Source: Hysterangium stoloniferum (taxonomy: Eukaryota > Basidiomycota > Agaricomycetes > Hysterangiales > Hysterangiaceae). From it: a DNA stretch of 64,000 nt. Every line of letters starts with the position of its first letter. Position 1 is the first letter of the stretch. The stretch covers positions 1 to 64,000 of the forward strand of contig WHVD01000107.1 of NCBI GenBank assembly GCA_015178975.1, written 5' to 3'. The notes below the pieces were generated by a model, which saw nothing but the letters and a program-made list of their open reading frames with translations, was not told where the DNA came from and did no database searches. Positions 22,125 through 33,200 of this stretch are shown here, piece by piece. The translations under genes and the position numbers were made by a program.

Positions 22125-22440
22125 ATGTCTTTGCCCAACTTCCTCACTCCTATCATAGCCAAAGTTCCTCTCCTTACCAAAGACAATTATTCCAAATGGA
22201 GAGATGCAATGTCTATGGTCTTTTTAGGTGCTGGTGCTTTTTGGATTACAGATGATGATGATACTGTGGCTCCCACATCCCCTACTGCTTCTGTGCAAAC
22301 AGATAAGCAAATGGCAGCCATCATCTGGTCTACTATTAATGATGAGTTGCAGTATTTGGTTATAGGACAGACTTCAGGTTTAGCTGCTTGGAAAGCAGTG
22401 AGGGAACACTTCCAGAGGTCTTGTAATGTATTATTACTAT
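22125..22440 (+). pseudogene. Ty1/copia-type Gag, N-terminal fragment
   Basis: MSLPNFLTPIIAKVPLLTKD is followed by NYSKWRDAMSMVFLGAGAFW and KQMAAIIWSTINDELQYL, ending WKAVREHFQRS. This is the N-terminal DUF4219/UBN2-type Gag domain of copia elements (about 105 codons). The frame breaks into unrelated AT-rich sequence at ~22425, so zinc knuckle, protease, integrase and RT are absent. Truncated copy, start at ATG 22125. Confidence 0.75.
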
Positions 22441-23245
22441 TTAGTGTACTTGTAAACTCTTTTTACTTGAGTTAAGTAGCGTAGCTTGAGAAAGGAGATT
22501 CAAATTCAAATTAATCTGCATGTAGGAGTTTTTTCAATTAAATCAGTATCCACTTTTGTTCAACTATGTGCCCGTGTCCCTTTTCTGAAGAGAAAGCTCA
22601 ACTCAAGGAAACAAGACAGTCAACAGATTGGCAAGGAGAGTACTCAACTTAAGCACAATGTGTGGACCTAGTAGGCAAGTGTAGCTAAATGAGCAAGTGA
22701 TGTGATATTGAATGATATCCTAAATACATGATTTGAGTCTGTATTTATACTAGTCCAGGATCCTGCTTACCAAGTAATGTGACTAGGAGAATGAGTCAGT
22801 ATTTCCCATACTTGACTCATAAGTGTATTTCAGAGTCATCCAACCAGCTATGACTATGTATCTGAGTCATAGCTCTGATCATAACTCATTGTATAGTCAT
22901 ATTGATATGACTCACCAATGAGTCATCTCCCTCAATATGTAGTCAAGGAGATGGGGTAGATTGCATACTATAAGGGCTAGAGGTACCTTATTAGTATGTA
23001 ATCCATGACTCTGCTGGTTTCCATGGCAGTGCCACCTAGCTACTTAGGGTTAAGATATGCTAATTCTAGGGTTTAGAGCTAGCAATAAATCTTATGTTAT
23101 CAGAACAATGACATCTTAAACTCTTGAGCCAAAGTTAAAGGATCCAGTCCTCTACTATTTGACTAATGTCCCTTAAAGGTTAAACAAAGAAACAAGTGAT
23201 AAAATATATGACAATAATCCCCTCATTCTTTCACTTTGAGCAAAC
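22441..23245. other. AT-rich sequence, possible LTR or regulatory region
   Basis: No gene found. It begins TGTAATGTATTATT directly after the broken copia Gag and contains a cluster of TGASTCA words (22790-22930), but no matching TG...CA end or target-site duplication was located. Confidence 0.3.
22790..22930. promoter_or_regulatory. cluster of TGASTCA (bZIP/Gcn4-type) motifs
   Basis: Five exact TGACTCA/TGAGTCA words (at ~22794, 22821, 22864, 22910 and 22920) plus several GAGTCAT half matches within ~140 bp. TGASTCA is the established site of Gcn4/AP-1-type bZIP factors. Whether it is a promoter of a lost element is unknown. Confidence 0.35.
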
Positions 23246-24085
23246 CTAGTCATAGTCTGACACCTGCATCATCCTAAAAGTCTTATCTTCATCGCATTCG
23301 TCTTTCTCTCCAATAGCTGTCCTTTTGAGAGGGAAACCTTCCTCGGCATTATCCAAAAGTCTCTTCAACTTGAAATGATAAGATTTGTCAGATTCAGAGG
23401 ATGAGCCGGAAACTGATGGTACGAGAACATCATTTCTAGGGTTGAAAGTTCATTTCGTGAATGGGATGTCGTAGTCGGAGTCACTGGATGATGAGCTGAA
23501 CAGGGAAGGTGTAGGACAATTTATGACTGTTTTTTCGAGAGTTGTAAGTACTTTGAAGATTATTAAGAATGTAATGTCCTTACTATGCATTTCTTCAGCG
23601 ATGTCGCCATTGACCTTTTCAAAAAGTAATCGGCTAAGGTTTTCATCGACTAAAGCATATAATTAGTTAACGGATAATTTTTAGAAACAAAAACGGCATA
23701 CTGGACAGATAACGAATGGGGCAGCGGTCGCGAATTCGAAGTATGTCCAGCAATGTCCATTGTTCGCTGTTGACTTGATCGGCCAGTGACCACGAAGGGC
23801 AAGTAAAGTATGAGCAATGGGATCCTCTGCCCAGGTCCATCCGCAATTTGCTCCAGAGGTAAGACACTTTTCTTTTGCTTTTTCCATCCACGTGATTAAT
23901 CGCCAAATGTGCTGTTGAAAGGTGACAATGCAGGTTTGGATTTGTTCTTGCATTCTGGTAATCTTCAATGGATTCACAAGCAGATCCTTGAAGGAGCTTA
24001 TTTCGGGGGGAGGCATTCCGATGGTGGTGCATTTTCCCATAGGGATAATGTGAGGTGTCACATAGTTGTTAATGTGGGGGACTAC
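23246..24085 (-). pseudogene. eroded gene with acidic Ser-rich tail, interrupted by an LTR
   Basis: Two coding blocks on the minus strand. The upstream block (24085-~23690) includes KCLTSGANCGWTWAEDPIAH and AAPFVICPVC. After a GTATGC...TTTAG intron-like gap (~23690-23643) a second block reads VDENLSRLLFEKVNGDIAEE, then SLFSSSSSDSDYDIPF, and ends FRMMQVSDYD-TAG at 23246. One internal stop (23450-23452) is TGA where Arg fits. The 5' end is cut exactly where the LTR at 24086 starts, and no continuation was found beyond 34928. Family not recognised. Confidence 0.5.
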
Positions 24086-24820
24086 TGTTACGACCGTGTC
24101 GCAACCCTATCGGTCCCGAGGTTATCGCCACTTATCAACGATTCAAGTTACTATTCAAGTCACCACATCAGAAACCATTGGCCCCCAAAGCTGACGTATG
24201 CTTTCACGATGATCAAACTCCATTTATGCCCACATCAAAATACTCGTATTGTCTGGTTAAACTTTTGATACGTCCCTTTTATTATGTTGATCCATTCTAT
24301 CCTATGTTTCACATATGTCTATCTATATTTGTAGTCCTCAAACTATTTCCTTTTACCGTAATTCCACTCTCAGTTATCATCAGCCTCCAAACTAATCATA
24401 AACTTCCTGTTCCTAGTCAAGCTTATTGTTAATACCATTTTCCGCCTTTCTCCCTCTTAGTATTTTCTAGACACCTGTTACTTGTATATGAACCCACTGT
24501 AGTTGTAGTTCCTAGGCAATCAGAATATTGACTCAGAATACCCTCTTACGTCTGTAACAGTCTCATACTAAGAATCCCCTCATCCGCCTTCACATGCGCT
24601 CACCCACTCCCGGCCCCGACCCCTTGGCCCGACACTCGACTTGTCCTTCAGTTCCGATCGGTATCTCACCGAAAGGAACTCTTTAGGATTAGTCTTCGCC
24701 CGTCTGAAATCTAAGGACACCCTACGGATATTTGCGAGGGTGCAGCACATAAGCTGAAGCCAAGTCCTTCCGATCGGTCCCTGTCAGCCACTGACATTAG
24801 TCAGTTTTCAGTTCTTAACA
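24086..24820 (+). repeat. left LTR of the composite element
   Basis: 735 bp, TGTTACGACC...TTCTTAACA, followed by the leader GTATATTCTGATT and gag. Very similar to the solo LTR at 13238-13978 in inverted orientation. Its insertion truncates the minus-strand gene ending at 24085. Confidence 0.9.
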
Positions 24821-24858
24821 GTATATTCTGATTTCACACTCGCATTTTCCATTTAATC

Positions 24859-26157
24859 ATGCCTCCGAGAAAAAATGCCAAGCCAAGCGGCAAAGCAGAA
24901 TCTTCCACTCTCAAGTCTCCTTTCCTGTATACAGCCCGAGCTTCTCAGAGAACCCCACTACCAGAAACCTCCGAAGAATCTTGCTTTGTGGAGATTACCA
25001 GCAATGCTGAAGAAGTAACTGAAGCAACTGAACCCGAAGCAACTGAAGAGATTAACAATCAACCAGTTCTGGAACACGAACCCGAGGATGGTGACCAACC
25101 TCAGGCTAGTGGTTCCAAGAAGTCCGCAAAAAAGAAACCGGCTCTCGACCCTGAAGAAACATGGGAATTGTTCTCAGGTACTCTAGGATCCCTTAACGAA
25201 TTCCTTACAAGCAATATCAAGGAAAAGGAACCTGGGCAAACCCAAGTCAACAAACCCGAACCATTCACTGGCTCAAACCCGAAGAAATAGCTGACATTTC
25301 TTATGCAATGTTGATTCAACTTTCGGGACTGCCCAGCTGCATTCGCAACGGATGACTGAAAGGTAAACTTCGCACTCTCGTACCTTAAGGATTCCGCAGC
25401 AGCCTGGTTTGAACCTGCATTCTCTGGCCTCACCTCCGAAGACCCCGATTGGCTTCACGTTTGGGATGCCTTTGTTGAGGAACTCGAAACCAACTTCGGT
25501 CCCTACGACCAAACTGGTGATGCTGAAACCGTGCTTTCTAATCTCAAAATGAAAGACACCCAGCGCATCACCGATTACATCGTCCAGTTCAACAATCTCG
25601 CCACACGTTGCGACTGGGGTGATTCAGCCCTCCGTTACCAGTTTTACTCTGGCCTTCCATCTCGCCTCAAAGACGAAGTTTCCAAAGGAGAGACTGGCAA
25701 GCCGAAGACCCTCCCTCTCATGCGTCTGAAAGCCCAAAACACAGATGCCTGATACTGGGAATGACGATCAGAAATTAGTCGTGAAAACCCCTCGGACAAG
25801 AAATTGTCAGACAATAAGAACACCAACAAGTCTGGTAATCAAAACACCAACAACAGTGGCAACTTGACCTCCGATAAGAAGTCCAAAAACAAAGGGTCTA
25901 ATGACAAAAAAGGCAAGGGAAAACAGTCAAATAAGTCTCAAGACAAAGACAAACCTGACTTAACTGGCAAACTCGGCTCCAATGGCAAGCTCCTACCACA
26001 GGAAGAGCAAGGCTGAATGGACAACAACCTTTGTTTGTTGTGCACAGATCCCGGACACCAAGTCGCTACATGCCCAAAGGCCACAAAAGCCCGATCGGCC
26101 AATACAGCCATGACCTCACAACCGGCTAAGCCGGCTGCCGAGTTGAAAAAAGATTAA
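24859..26157 (+). pseudogene. Gag copy A
   Basis: Same architecture as the intact Gag at 3537-4829: acidic N-terminus, Gag domain (NPEPFTGSNP-like start, AAWFEPAFSGLTSEDPDW-like core), Lys/Asn-rich linker and a zinc knuckle (CLLCTDPGHQVATC). Stops: TAG at 25288, then TGA at several positions (e.g. QC*FNF, DD*KVNF, DA*YWE*RSE) that align with Arg codons of the intact copy. It ends LKKD-stop with the A6 tract preserved. Confidence 0.85.
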
Positions 26158-26541
26158 GCAACTCTCTGGATTCTGTGCAGTTGGAGAGTTGCGTTGAATC
26201 TCCTCACACACCGGAAAATTGTCACCTTAACGCATCCGTCTTGTATGATCCTAATTCCTTGTTCATAAATCTTACTTCGGAACCTCTCGGGAGTCTCACT
26301 TTTCGAGCCCTCATAGATTCAGGTTCAACCCATTGTTTTATAGATACAAGTTTTTCCCAAAAAAATCAGTTAAAAACCTATGCAATAGACCCGATTCCAC
26401 TCCGACTCTTTGATGGTACCTCAAACTCCGTAATCTCGCAAGCCTGCGAACTCTGACTTCAGTTCTCATGTGGAACCTTTCAGACAGTTACATTTTTTGT
26501 AACACAGTTGGACCTGAGTTGCTCCGTGGTTCTAGGACATA
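26158..26541 (+). pseudogene. protease start of pol, copy A (5' of the Tc1 insertion)
   Basis: The -1 frame after gag A reads HTPENCHLNASVLYDP, then FRALIDSGSTHCFIDTSFS, the aspartic protease signature, and continues to LDLSCSVVLGH, where the Tc1 element enters at a TA dinucleotide. One TGA (26456-26458) replaces Arg in CELRLQF. The frame resumes at 28137 with NW-TCYNPLIDW. Confidence 0.8.
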
Positions 26542-28134
26542 CAGTGACCCAAAAAAGCATCTGGATGTTTGGTGAAATTGGAAAGATGGGTTTACAGCTC
26601 CAGAAATAAAATAGATAAAGTTCTGAATAAATCAGGGGTAAGAGGTATACATCTGACCTACATGATGACATAAGCATGACATCATAGCTTTCCTTATCAG
26701 GAAAGTAGGAAATTAATAATGGACATGGTGCATCTGGACACTTTTTTTGCTCTTGTAATTAATTACTAGTTTTTACCAGTTTCAGTATTTAGTGTACCCC
26801 CCTTGGCCTTTAGTACTGCAGAAACCCTTCTAGGCATGCTCTTGATCAATTCAAGGCATTTCTCCCTTGGAATACCCTCCCATTCCACCTCCACTCTCTC
26901 CCAGAGCTCCAATATGCTCTTGGGTGCCTCAGGTATGTTCCAAGCCTTCTCTTCAACTCCCACCATAAGTGTTCTATTGGATTCAGGGCTGGAGACTGTG
27001 CAGGCCAGTCTAAAACCTCCACCTGATGGTCCTTGAACCAATCCTTGGCCAACTTGCAAGTGTGTTTAGGGTCATTGTCCTGCTGGAAGACAAACCTTTC
27101 CCTGTCCATCCCATAATACTCCACTGTTTTGAAGATATAGTCCTCCAATATGTCCTTGTACATCTCCCCATCCATCCTCCCATCTATCTTGCACATGTAC
27201 CCCACACCATGTGCTGTCATACATCCCCAAATCATTAGACTCCCCCCTCCAAATTTGATAGTTCCATTGATATGCTGCTGAGTGAGTGCAGAACCTGGTC
27301 TTTTCCATACCCACAACCTCCCATCAGAGCCCAAACCATTGATTTTGGTCTCATCTGAGAAGATAACCCTAAACCAGTCCTCCTCAGTCCAATGCTGGTA
27401 CTTGATAGCAAACTCATATCGAGCCTTGATGTGTCAACAGGCAAGAAGAGGTCTTTTGGCCTTCACCACAGCCTTCAAATTCTCTTTCTTCAATGCATTT
27501 CTAATTGTCTGTGTGCAGACATTGAGGGAGAGGTGGGACTTGGCTTGGGAGGCATTATCAACCTGTCCAGAGGTGATAGAATGAGCCAGGTGGTGATGAT
27601 CCCTGGGGGAGAGTTTGGGAGGACAACCTCTGAAAGGTGTTGGAAGTGGACCAGGGAGTTGGGAGCAAATTTCTGATACTGTAGAGTGCCCAATATGAAG
27701 TTTAGAAGCAATTGTTCTGCAGGAGTGACTCTCCTGGAGAAGAGAAATGACAGAGAGCCTTATTTCAGTAGAGTGCTTCTTCATCATGTGGTGGGGGGGT
27801 GAATTGAGGCAAAGGTTCATGTAAATGTGTTATTTAAACATGTGGTCACATGACATTGTTGAACCTAACCAGAAATTCCCACAGTTATATGAACCTTAGT
27901 TGAGTTTCATGTATCAGTTGACAGAGCAAAAGAAATGTCCGGATGCACCATGTCCATTGTTCATTTCCTACTTCCCTGATAAGGAAAGCTATGATGTCAT
28001 GCTTATGTCATCATGTAGGTCAGATGTATACCTCTTACCTCTGATTTATTCAGAATTGTATCTATTTTATTTCTGGAGCTGCAAACCCATCTTTCCAATT
28101 TCACCAAACATCCGGACACTTTTTTGGGTCACTG
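26542..28134 (-). mobile_element. Tc1/mariner element nested in the Ty3 element
   Basis: 1593 bp with ~213-bp terminal inverted repeats (26542-26754 and 27922-28134) starting CAGTGACCCAAAAAAG, flanked by TA on both sides (26540-26541 and 28135-28136). The uninterrupted target is preserved in the duplicate at ~29770-29790 (GGACATAACTGG), proving the exact insertion point and the TA duplication. It encodes one transposase on the minus strand. Confidence 0.96.
26766..27790 (-). pseudogene. Tc1-family DD34E transposase
   Basis: Cut-and-paste transposase of the nested element. From an ATG at ~27790: an N-terminal helix-turn-helix (MMKKHSTEIRLSVISLLQES, CRTIASKLHIGHSTVSEIC), then WTEEDWFRVIFSDETK with the first catalytic Asp, GGGSLMIWGCM, FQQDNDPKHT with the second Asp, and SPALNPIEHLW with the Glu exactly 34 residues later. 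Two lesions: a TGA at ~27431-27433 (AC*HIKARYEF, Arg expected) and a frameshift near 26940 before the conserved end REKCLELIKSMPRRVSAVLK. Inactive as it stands. Confidence 0.9.
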
Positions 28135-28569
28135 TAACTGGCTCACCTGCTACAATCCGTTGATTGATTGGGTATTGGGAGTATCCATTTCCGAACCCCG
28201 TTGGCACCCAATACAACTGGTCTGTTTCCACCTGTTTCGGCAAATATGGCCTCTACAGCACCTCCGGCCCCCGTGGCAAATCTAAGCTCTCCGCTGCCCA
28301 TCTCTCTAATAAATGCCGCAGCTTTTATGAGAGCCATCAAGTTGGACGGCTCCCGAGCATTTACAGTCAATCTTAAAGTTGACGAAGTCACTGGTCATTT
28401 TGCAACCCCGGTGACTGAACCAATCGCAGATTTGGAAGGTGTTCCAGAAAAATACCATGAATTTGCAGATGTCTTCAGTAAACAAAAAGCTGATTGACTT
28501 GCCCCTCACAGGCCTTACGATTTGAAAATTGATATTGAAGATGGTTCACATTCGCCCCTAGGACCGACC
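28135..28569 (+). pseudogene. protease/RT linker, copy A, ending at the duplication joint
   Basis: Continues the pol frame after the Tc1 element (ITWPSTAPPAPVANLSSPLP-type linker; EPIADLEGVPEKYHEFADVF; KIDIEDGSHSPLGP). At ~28569 the sequence leaves pol and re-enters the middle of gag. The equivalent stretch in copy B (30060-30200) continues normally into LGPVYPLSQ of the RT. Confidence 0.8.
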
Positions 28570-28574
28570 AACTG

Positions 28575-29393
28575 CTTTCACAATGGATCACTGAAAGGTA
28601 AACTTCACACTCTCTTACCTCAAGGATTCCACAGCAGCCTGGTTTGAACCCACATTCTCTGGCCTCACTTCCGAAGATCCCGATTGGCTTCACGTTTGGG
28701 ATGCCTTTGTTGAGGAACTCGAAACAAACTTCAGCCCCTACGATTAAACTGGCGATGCTGAGACTGCACTTTCTAATCTCAAAATGAAAGACACCCAATG
28801 CATCACCGACTACATTGTCCAGTTCAACAACCTCGCCATGTGTTATGACTGGGGCGATTCAGCCCTCCATTACCAGTTTTACTCTGGCCTCCCATCTCAC
28901 CTCAAAGACAAAGTTTCCAAAGGAGAGACCAGCAAACTAAAGACTCTCCCCCTCATGCATCTAAAGGCCCAAAACGTGGACACCCAATACTGGGAATGAC
29001 ACTCAGAAATCAGTTGTGAAAACCCATTGGACAAAAAATCATCGGACAACAAGAATGCCAACAAGTCTGGTAATCAAAACACCAACAATAGTGGCAACTC
29101 GAACTCTGATAAGAAGTCCGACAACAAGGGTTCTAATGACAAAAAAGGCAAGGGCAAACAGTTGAATAAGTCTCAAGACAAAGACAAACCCGACCTAACT
29201 GGCAAAATCAGCTCCAACAGCAAGCTCCTAGCACAAGAAAAGCAACACCAAATGGACAACAATCTTTGTTTGTTGTGTGCAGATCCCAGACACCGAGTCG
29301 CCGCATGCCTGAAGGCCACAAAAGCCCGATTGGCCAATATGACCACGACTTCACAACCAGCTAAGCCGGCTGCCAAGTCAAAAAAAGATTAAG
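28575..29393 (+). pseudogene. Gag copy B, 5' truncated
   Basis: Second copy of the gag 3' two thirds, starting in the Gag domain at the duplication joint: TAAWFEPTFSGLTSEDPDW-like core, MKDTQCITDYIVQFNNLA, Asn/Lys-rich linker, zinc knuckle CLLCADPRHRVAAC, end AAKSKKD-stop. CpGs lost relative to copy A (e.g. CGTTGCGAC to TGTTATGAC) and TGA/TAA stops at former Arg/Gln codons. Confidence 0.85.
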
Positions 29394-32300
29394 CAATCTC
29401 TGGATTCCATGCAGTTGGAGAGTTGCATTGAATCTCCCCGCACACCAGAAAATTGTCACCTTAACACATCCACCCTGTATGATCCCAATTCTTTGTTCAT
29501 AAATCTTACTTCAGAACCCTTTGGGAGGCTTACTTTTCGAGCTCTCGTAGATTCAGATTCAACCCATTGTTTTATAGATATAAATTTTTCCCGAAAAAAT
29601 CAGTTAAAAACCTATGCAATAGATCTGATTCCACTCCAACTCTTCAATGGTACCTCAAACTCTGTAATCTCGCAAGCCTGCAAACTCCGACTTCAGTTCC
29701 CATGTGGAACCTTTCAGACAGTTATGTTTTTTGTAACACAGTTGGACTTGAGCTGCTCCATGGTTCTAGGACATAACTGGTTCACCCACTACAATCCGTT
29801 GATTGATTGGGTATTGGGCAGTATCCATTTCTGAACCCTGTTGGCACCCGATACAACTGGTCCATCTCTGCCTGTTTCTGCAAATATGGCCTCTATGCCC
29901 CTATGGCAAATCCAAGCTCTCCACCTTCTGTCTCTCTAATAAATGCCACAGCTTTTATGAGAGCCATCAAGTTGGAAGGCTCCCGAGGATTTACAGTCAA
30001 CCTTAAAGTTGACAAAGCCACTGGTCACTTTGCAACCCCGGTGGCCAAACTGATCACAGGTTTGGAAGGTGTTCCAGAAAAATACCATGAATTTGGATGT
30101 CTTCAGTAAACAAAAAGCTGATCGACTTGCCCCTCACAGGCCCTATGATTTGAAAATTGATATTAAAGAAGGTTCACATCTGCCCTTAGGCCCGGTTTAT
30201 CCTCTCTCACAGTGCAAACTATCGGCTATCCGAGATTTCTTGGATGAACACTTGGCTATAGGATTTATCCGACCCTCAAAATCTCCTTATGGAGCCCCTG
30301 TCCTATTTGTTCAGAAAAAAGACAGTTCCCTATGGCTTTGCATTGACTTTTGAGGACTAAATGTGATCACTCGAAAAGATAAGTACCCGTTACCACTAAT
30401 CTCTGATTTACTCGATGCCCCTCAGAAGGCCTGAATCTATACAAAAATAGATCTCAAACACACCTATCATTTGGTTTGGATCGCCAAAGGCAACAAATGG
30501 AAAACAGCTTTTCGCACTTGCTATGGCTCCTTCAAATGGTTAGTGATGCCTTTCAGCCTCACCAACGCTCCATCAGTCTTTCAATGTTTTATCAATGATG
30601 TCTTTTCCGACCTCCTCAATGTCTATGTCATTGTGTACTTACATAGACGACATCCTCATATTCTCCAAAGATCCTACACTTCATGACAAACATGTCCGTG
30701 AAGTCCTCCGAAGACTCCAAAAACATGGTCTTTTTGCAAATGATAAAAAATGTTCTTTTGATATTGACACAATTAAATATTTAGGTTTCATGATGGGACC
30801 TGACGGTCTCCACATGGATAACTCTAAAATTCAAGTCATTCAAGATTGGCCGGAACCCCAAAAGGTTAAGGACATTCAGTCCTTTTTAGGCTTTGCCAAT
30901 TTTTATCGTCATTTCATTTACAACTACTCAAAAATTACCATTCCGCTCACTTGTCTTACTTGTAAAGACACCCCATGGAATTTCACTGAAGAATGCCGAA
31001 CAGCATTCTGAGAATTGAAAAGTGCGTTTACATCTGCCCCTATTTTGTCGCACTGGAAGCCCAATATTCAACTCATTGTGGAAACTGAGGCCTCGGATTA
31101 TGCGCTTGCTGCGATATTGTCCATTCTGGACACTGACGGTGAAGTCCACCCAGTAGCTTTTTTGTCTTGCACCTTTTTGGCACCTGAACTCAACTATGAT
31201 GTTCACGATAAAGAACTACTTGCGATATTTGAAGCTTTCAAGACATGGTGACATTATTTGGAAGGATCAGCTCATCCGATAGATGTTATAACCGACCACA
31301 AGAATTTGGTTTACTTTTCACCACAAAACTGCTCACCCATCGGCAAGCCCAATGGTCCAAATACCTCTCTGCTTTCAATATGGTAATCCACTTCCATCCC
31401 AGCCACCTTGGTGGAAAATCCGACGCTATGACTAGACAATGGGACATCTATCCTAAAGAGGGGAGTAGCAACTATCCCACAGTTAATCCACATAATTTTA
31501 AGCCTATATTTTCATTGGAACAACTGTCCGCATCTATCCGAGCCACTTACCTCATTCATCCAGTCTTGCGAAGTGTTATCCTTATGGATACTGAAAAGTT
31601 GCATCAAGACATACTATCAGCAATTCCATTCAACCCAGTCACCAAAGCACATCTCGATAACCCGTCTGACCCTGATCATCCCCGAGGGTTGCTCGACCCA
31701 CAAGGTTTCATTAAGCTTGACAACCACATTTATGTCCTGGACTCTGACACTCTCCAACTTAGAGTCTTACAACATAAACACAACCACCCAATCTCAGGAC
31801 ATTTTGGCATCAATAAAATTATTGGACTTATCCAAAGAGAATATACATGGCCCGGTCTCCGAGATTTTGTCAAGCATTACTGTAAATCATGCACCAATTG
31901 TGCATGCTGCAAATCATGACATCACAAACCATATGGCCTACTCAAACAACTCCCAATACCAGAAAAACCCTGGAATTCATTATCAAAGGATTTCATCAAA
32001 CACCTACCGGCATCTGACGGCCATACTGCAATTCTCGTTGTTGTGGATCGGCTTACCAAGCAAAGTATTTTCATTCCAACTTATGATACAATAACATCGG
32101 TACAGTTGGCTGAATTGTTTGTCACTCATGTATTCTCCAAGCATGGTGTTCTGTCACATGTCACTTCCAATCGTGGATCCAAGTTCATCTCTCACTTTTT
32201 TAGGTCACTTGGAAAAGCACTAGACATGAAATTACATTTCACTTCAGGCTATCACCCAGAAGGTGACGGCCAAACTGAATGCATGAATCAAACCTTGGAA

Positions 32301-33200
32301 CAGTACATTCATGTCTATTGTAACTACCAACAAGATAATTGGAAATCACTACTACCGCTTGCTGAATTCACATATAACAATGCCCCAAATGCTACTACCA
32401 GCATTTCACCTTTCTTCACAAATAAAGGCTATGACCCAAACATCACTATCCACCCAGAATGTGATCTCACTTCAACCCATGCTCAGGACGTTGTCACGAA
32501 CCTCAATGAGGTACACCAAGAACTTCGAAAGAACATCACATTGGCTCAGGAACGCTATCAATGCTTTGTGGACAAGAATCAGTTGTCACCCCTCAAATTC
32601 AAGATTGGCAATTGAGTGTTCATCAAAGCTGAGTTTTTCTGAACAACTAGGCCATCCAAAAAGCTTGCTGATAAGTACTTAGGACCCTTCGAAATTATTG
32701 CACAAGCTGGCACGCTCTCTTGGACACTTCAGCTCCCCGAGAATATGCTTGCTGTACACCCAGTATTTCATGTTTCAATGTTGGAACCTCATGTTGCCAA
32801 CACTATACTGGAATGTGTACAATCTCCGCCTCCACCCATGGTTATTGATGGGGAACCTGAATTTGAAATATCGGAAATCTTAGATTCAAAGATTGATAAC
32901 CGCTGATGTACCTGCAAACTACTCTATTTGGTCAAATGGACAGGCTATGAAGGTACTGAAAAAGAAACTTCCTGGATTCTGGCTATAGAACTCAGGAACG
33001 TGTCGGACATCATTGAAGATTTTCACCAACTACATATATCCGAACAAACCTGGACCCCTATCATCCCTTTAACCTACAGCAATCTGACATTTTCCAACAC
33101 TCATTGTTTTGTTCTCCTCCCAAGTCATTTTGCTGACGCTCCTTGCATTTTCATTCAAGTTTCAAAAAAATTAATTATTATTAGAAAATTAATCTACTAG
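29394..33200 (+). pseudogene. Pol copy B (PR-RT-RH-IN-chromodomain), decayed
   Basis: Domains in order: protease (FRALVDSDSTHCF, the catalytic DSG changed to DSD), RT (LWLCIDF-TGA-GLN at 30351; [17 protein letters not shown] at ~30640-30665), RNase H (VETEASDYALAAIL), integrase HHCC (31770-31910) and core (TSNRGSKF, the catalytic Asp now Asn; EGDGQTE), then a chromodomain (LVKWTGYEGTEKETSW, ~32925-32975). Stops at 30351, 30432, 31009, 31249, 31917, 32613 and 32640 are all TGA where the intact relative or consensus has Arg (CGA). A chromodomain places the family among chromoviruses. Confidence 0.88.
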
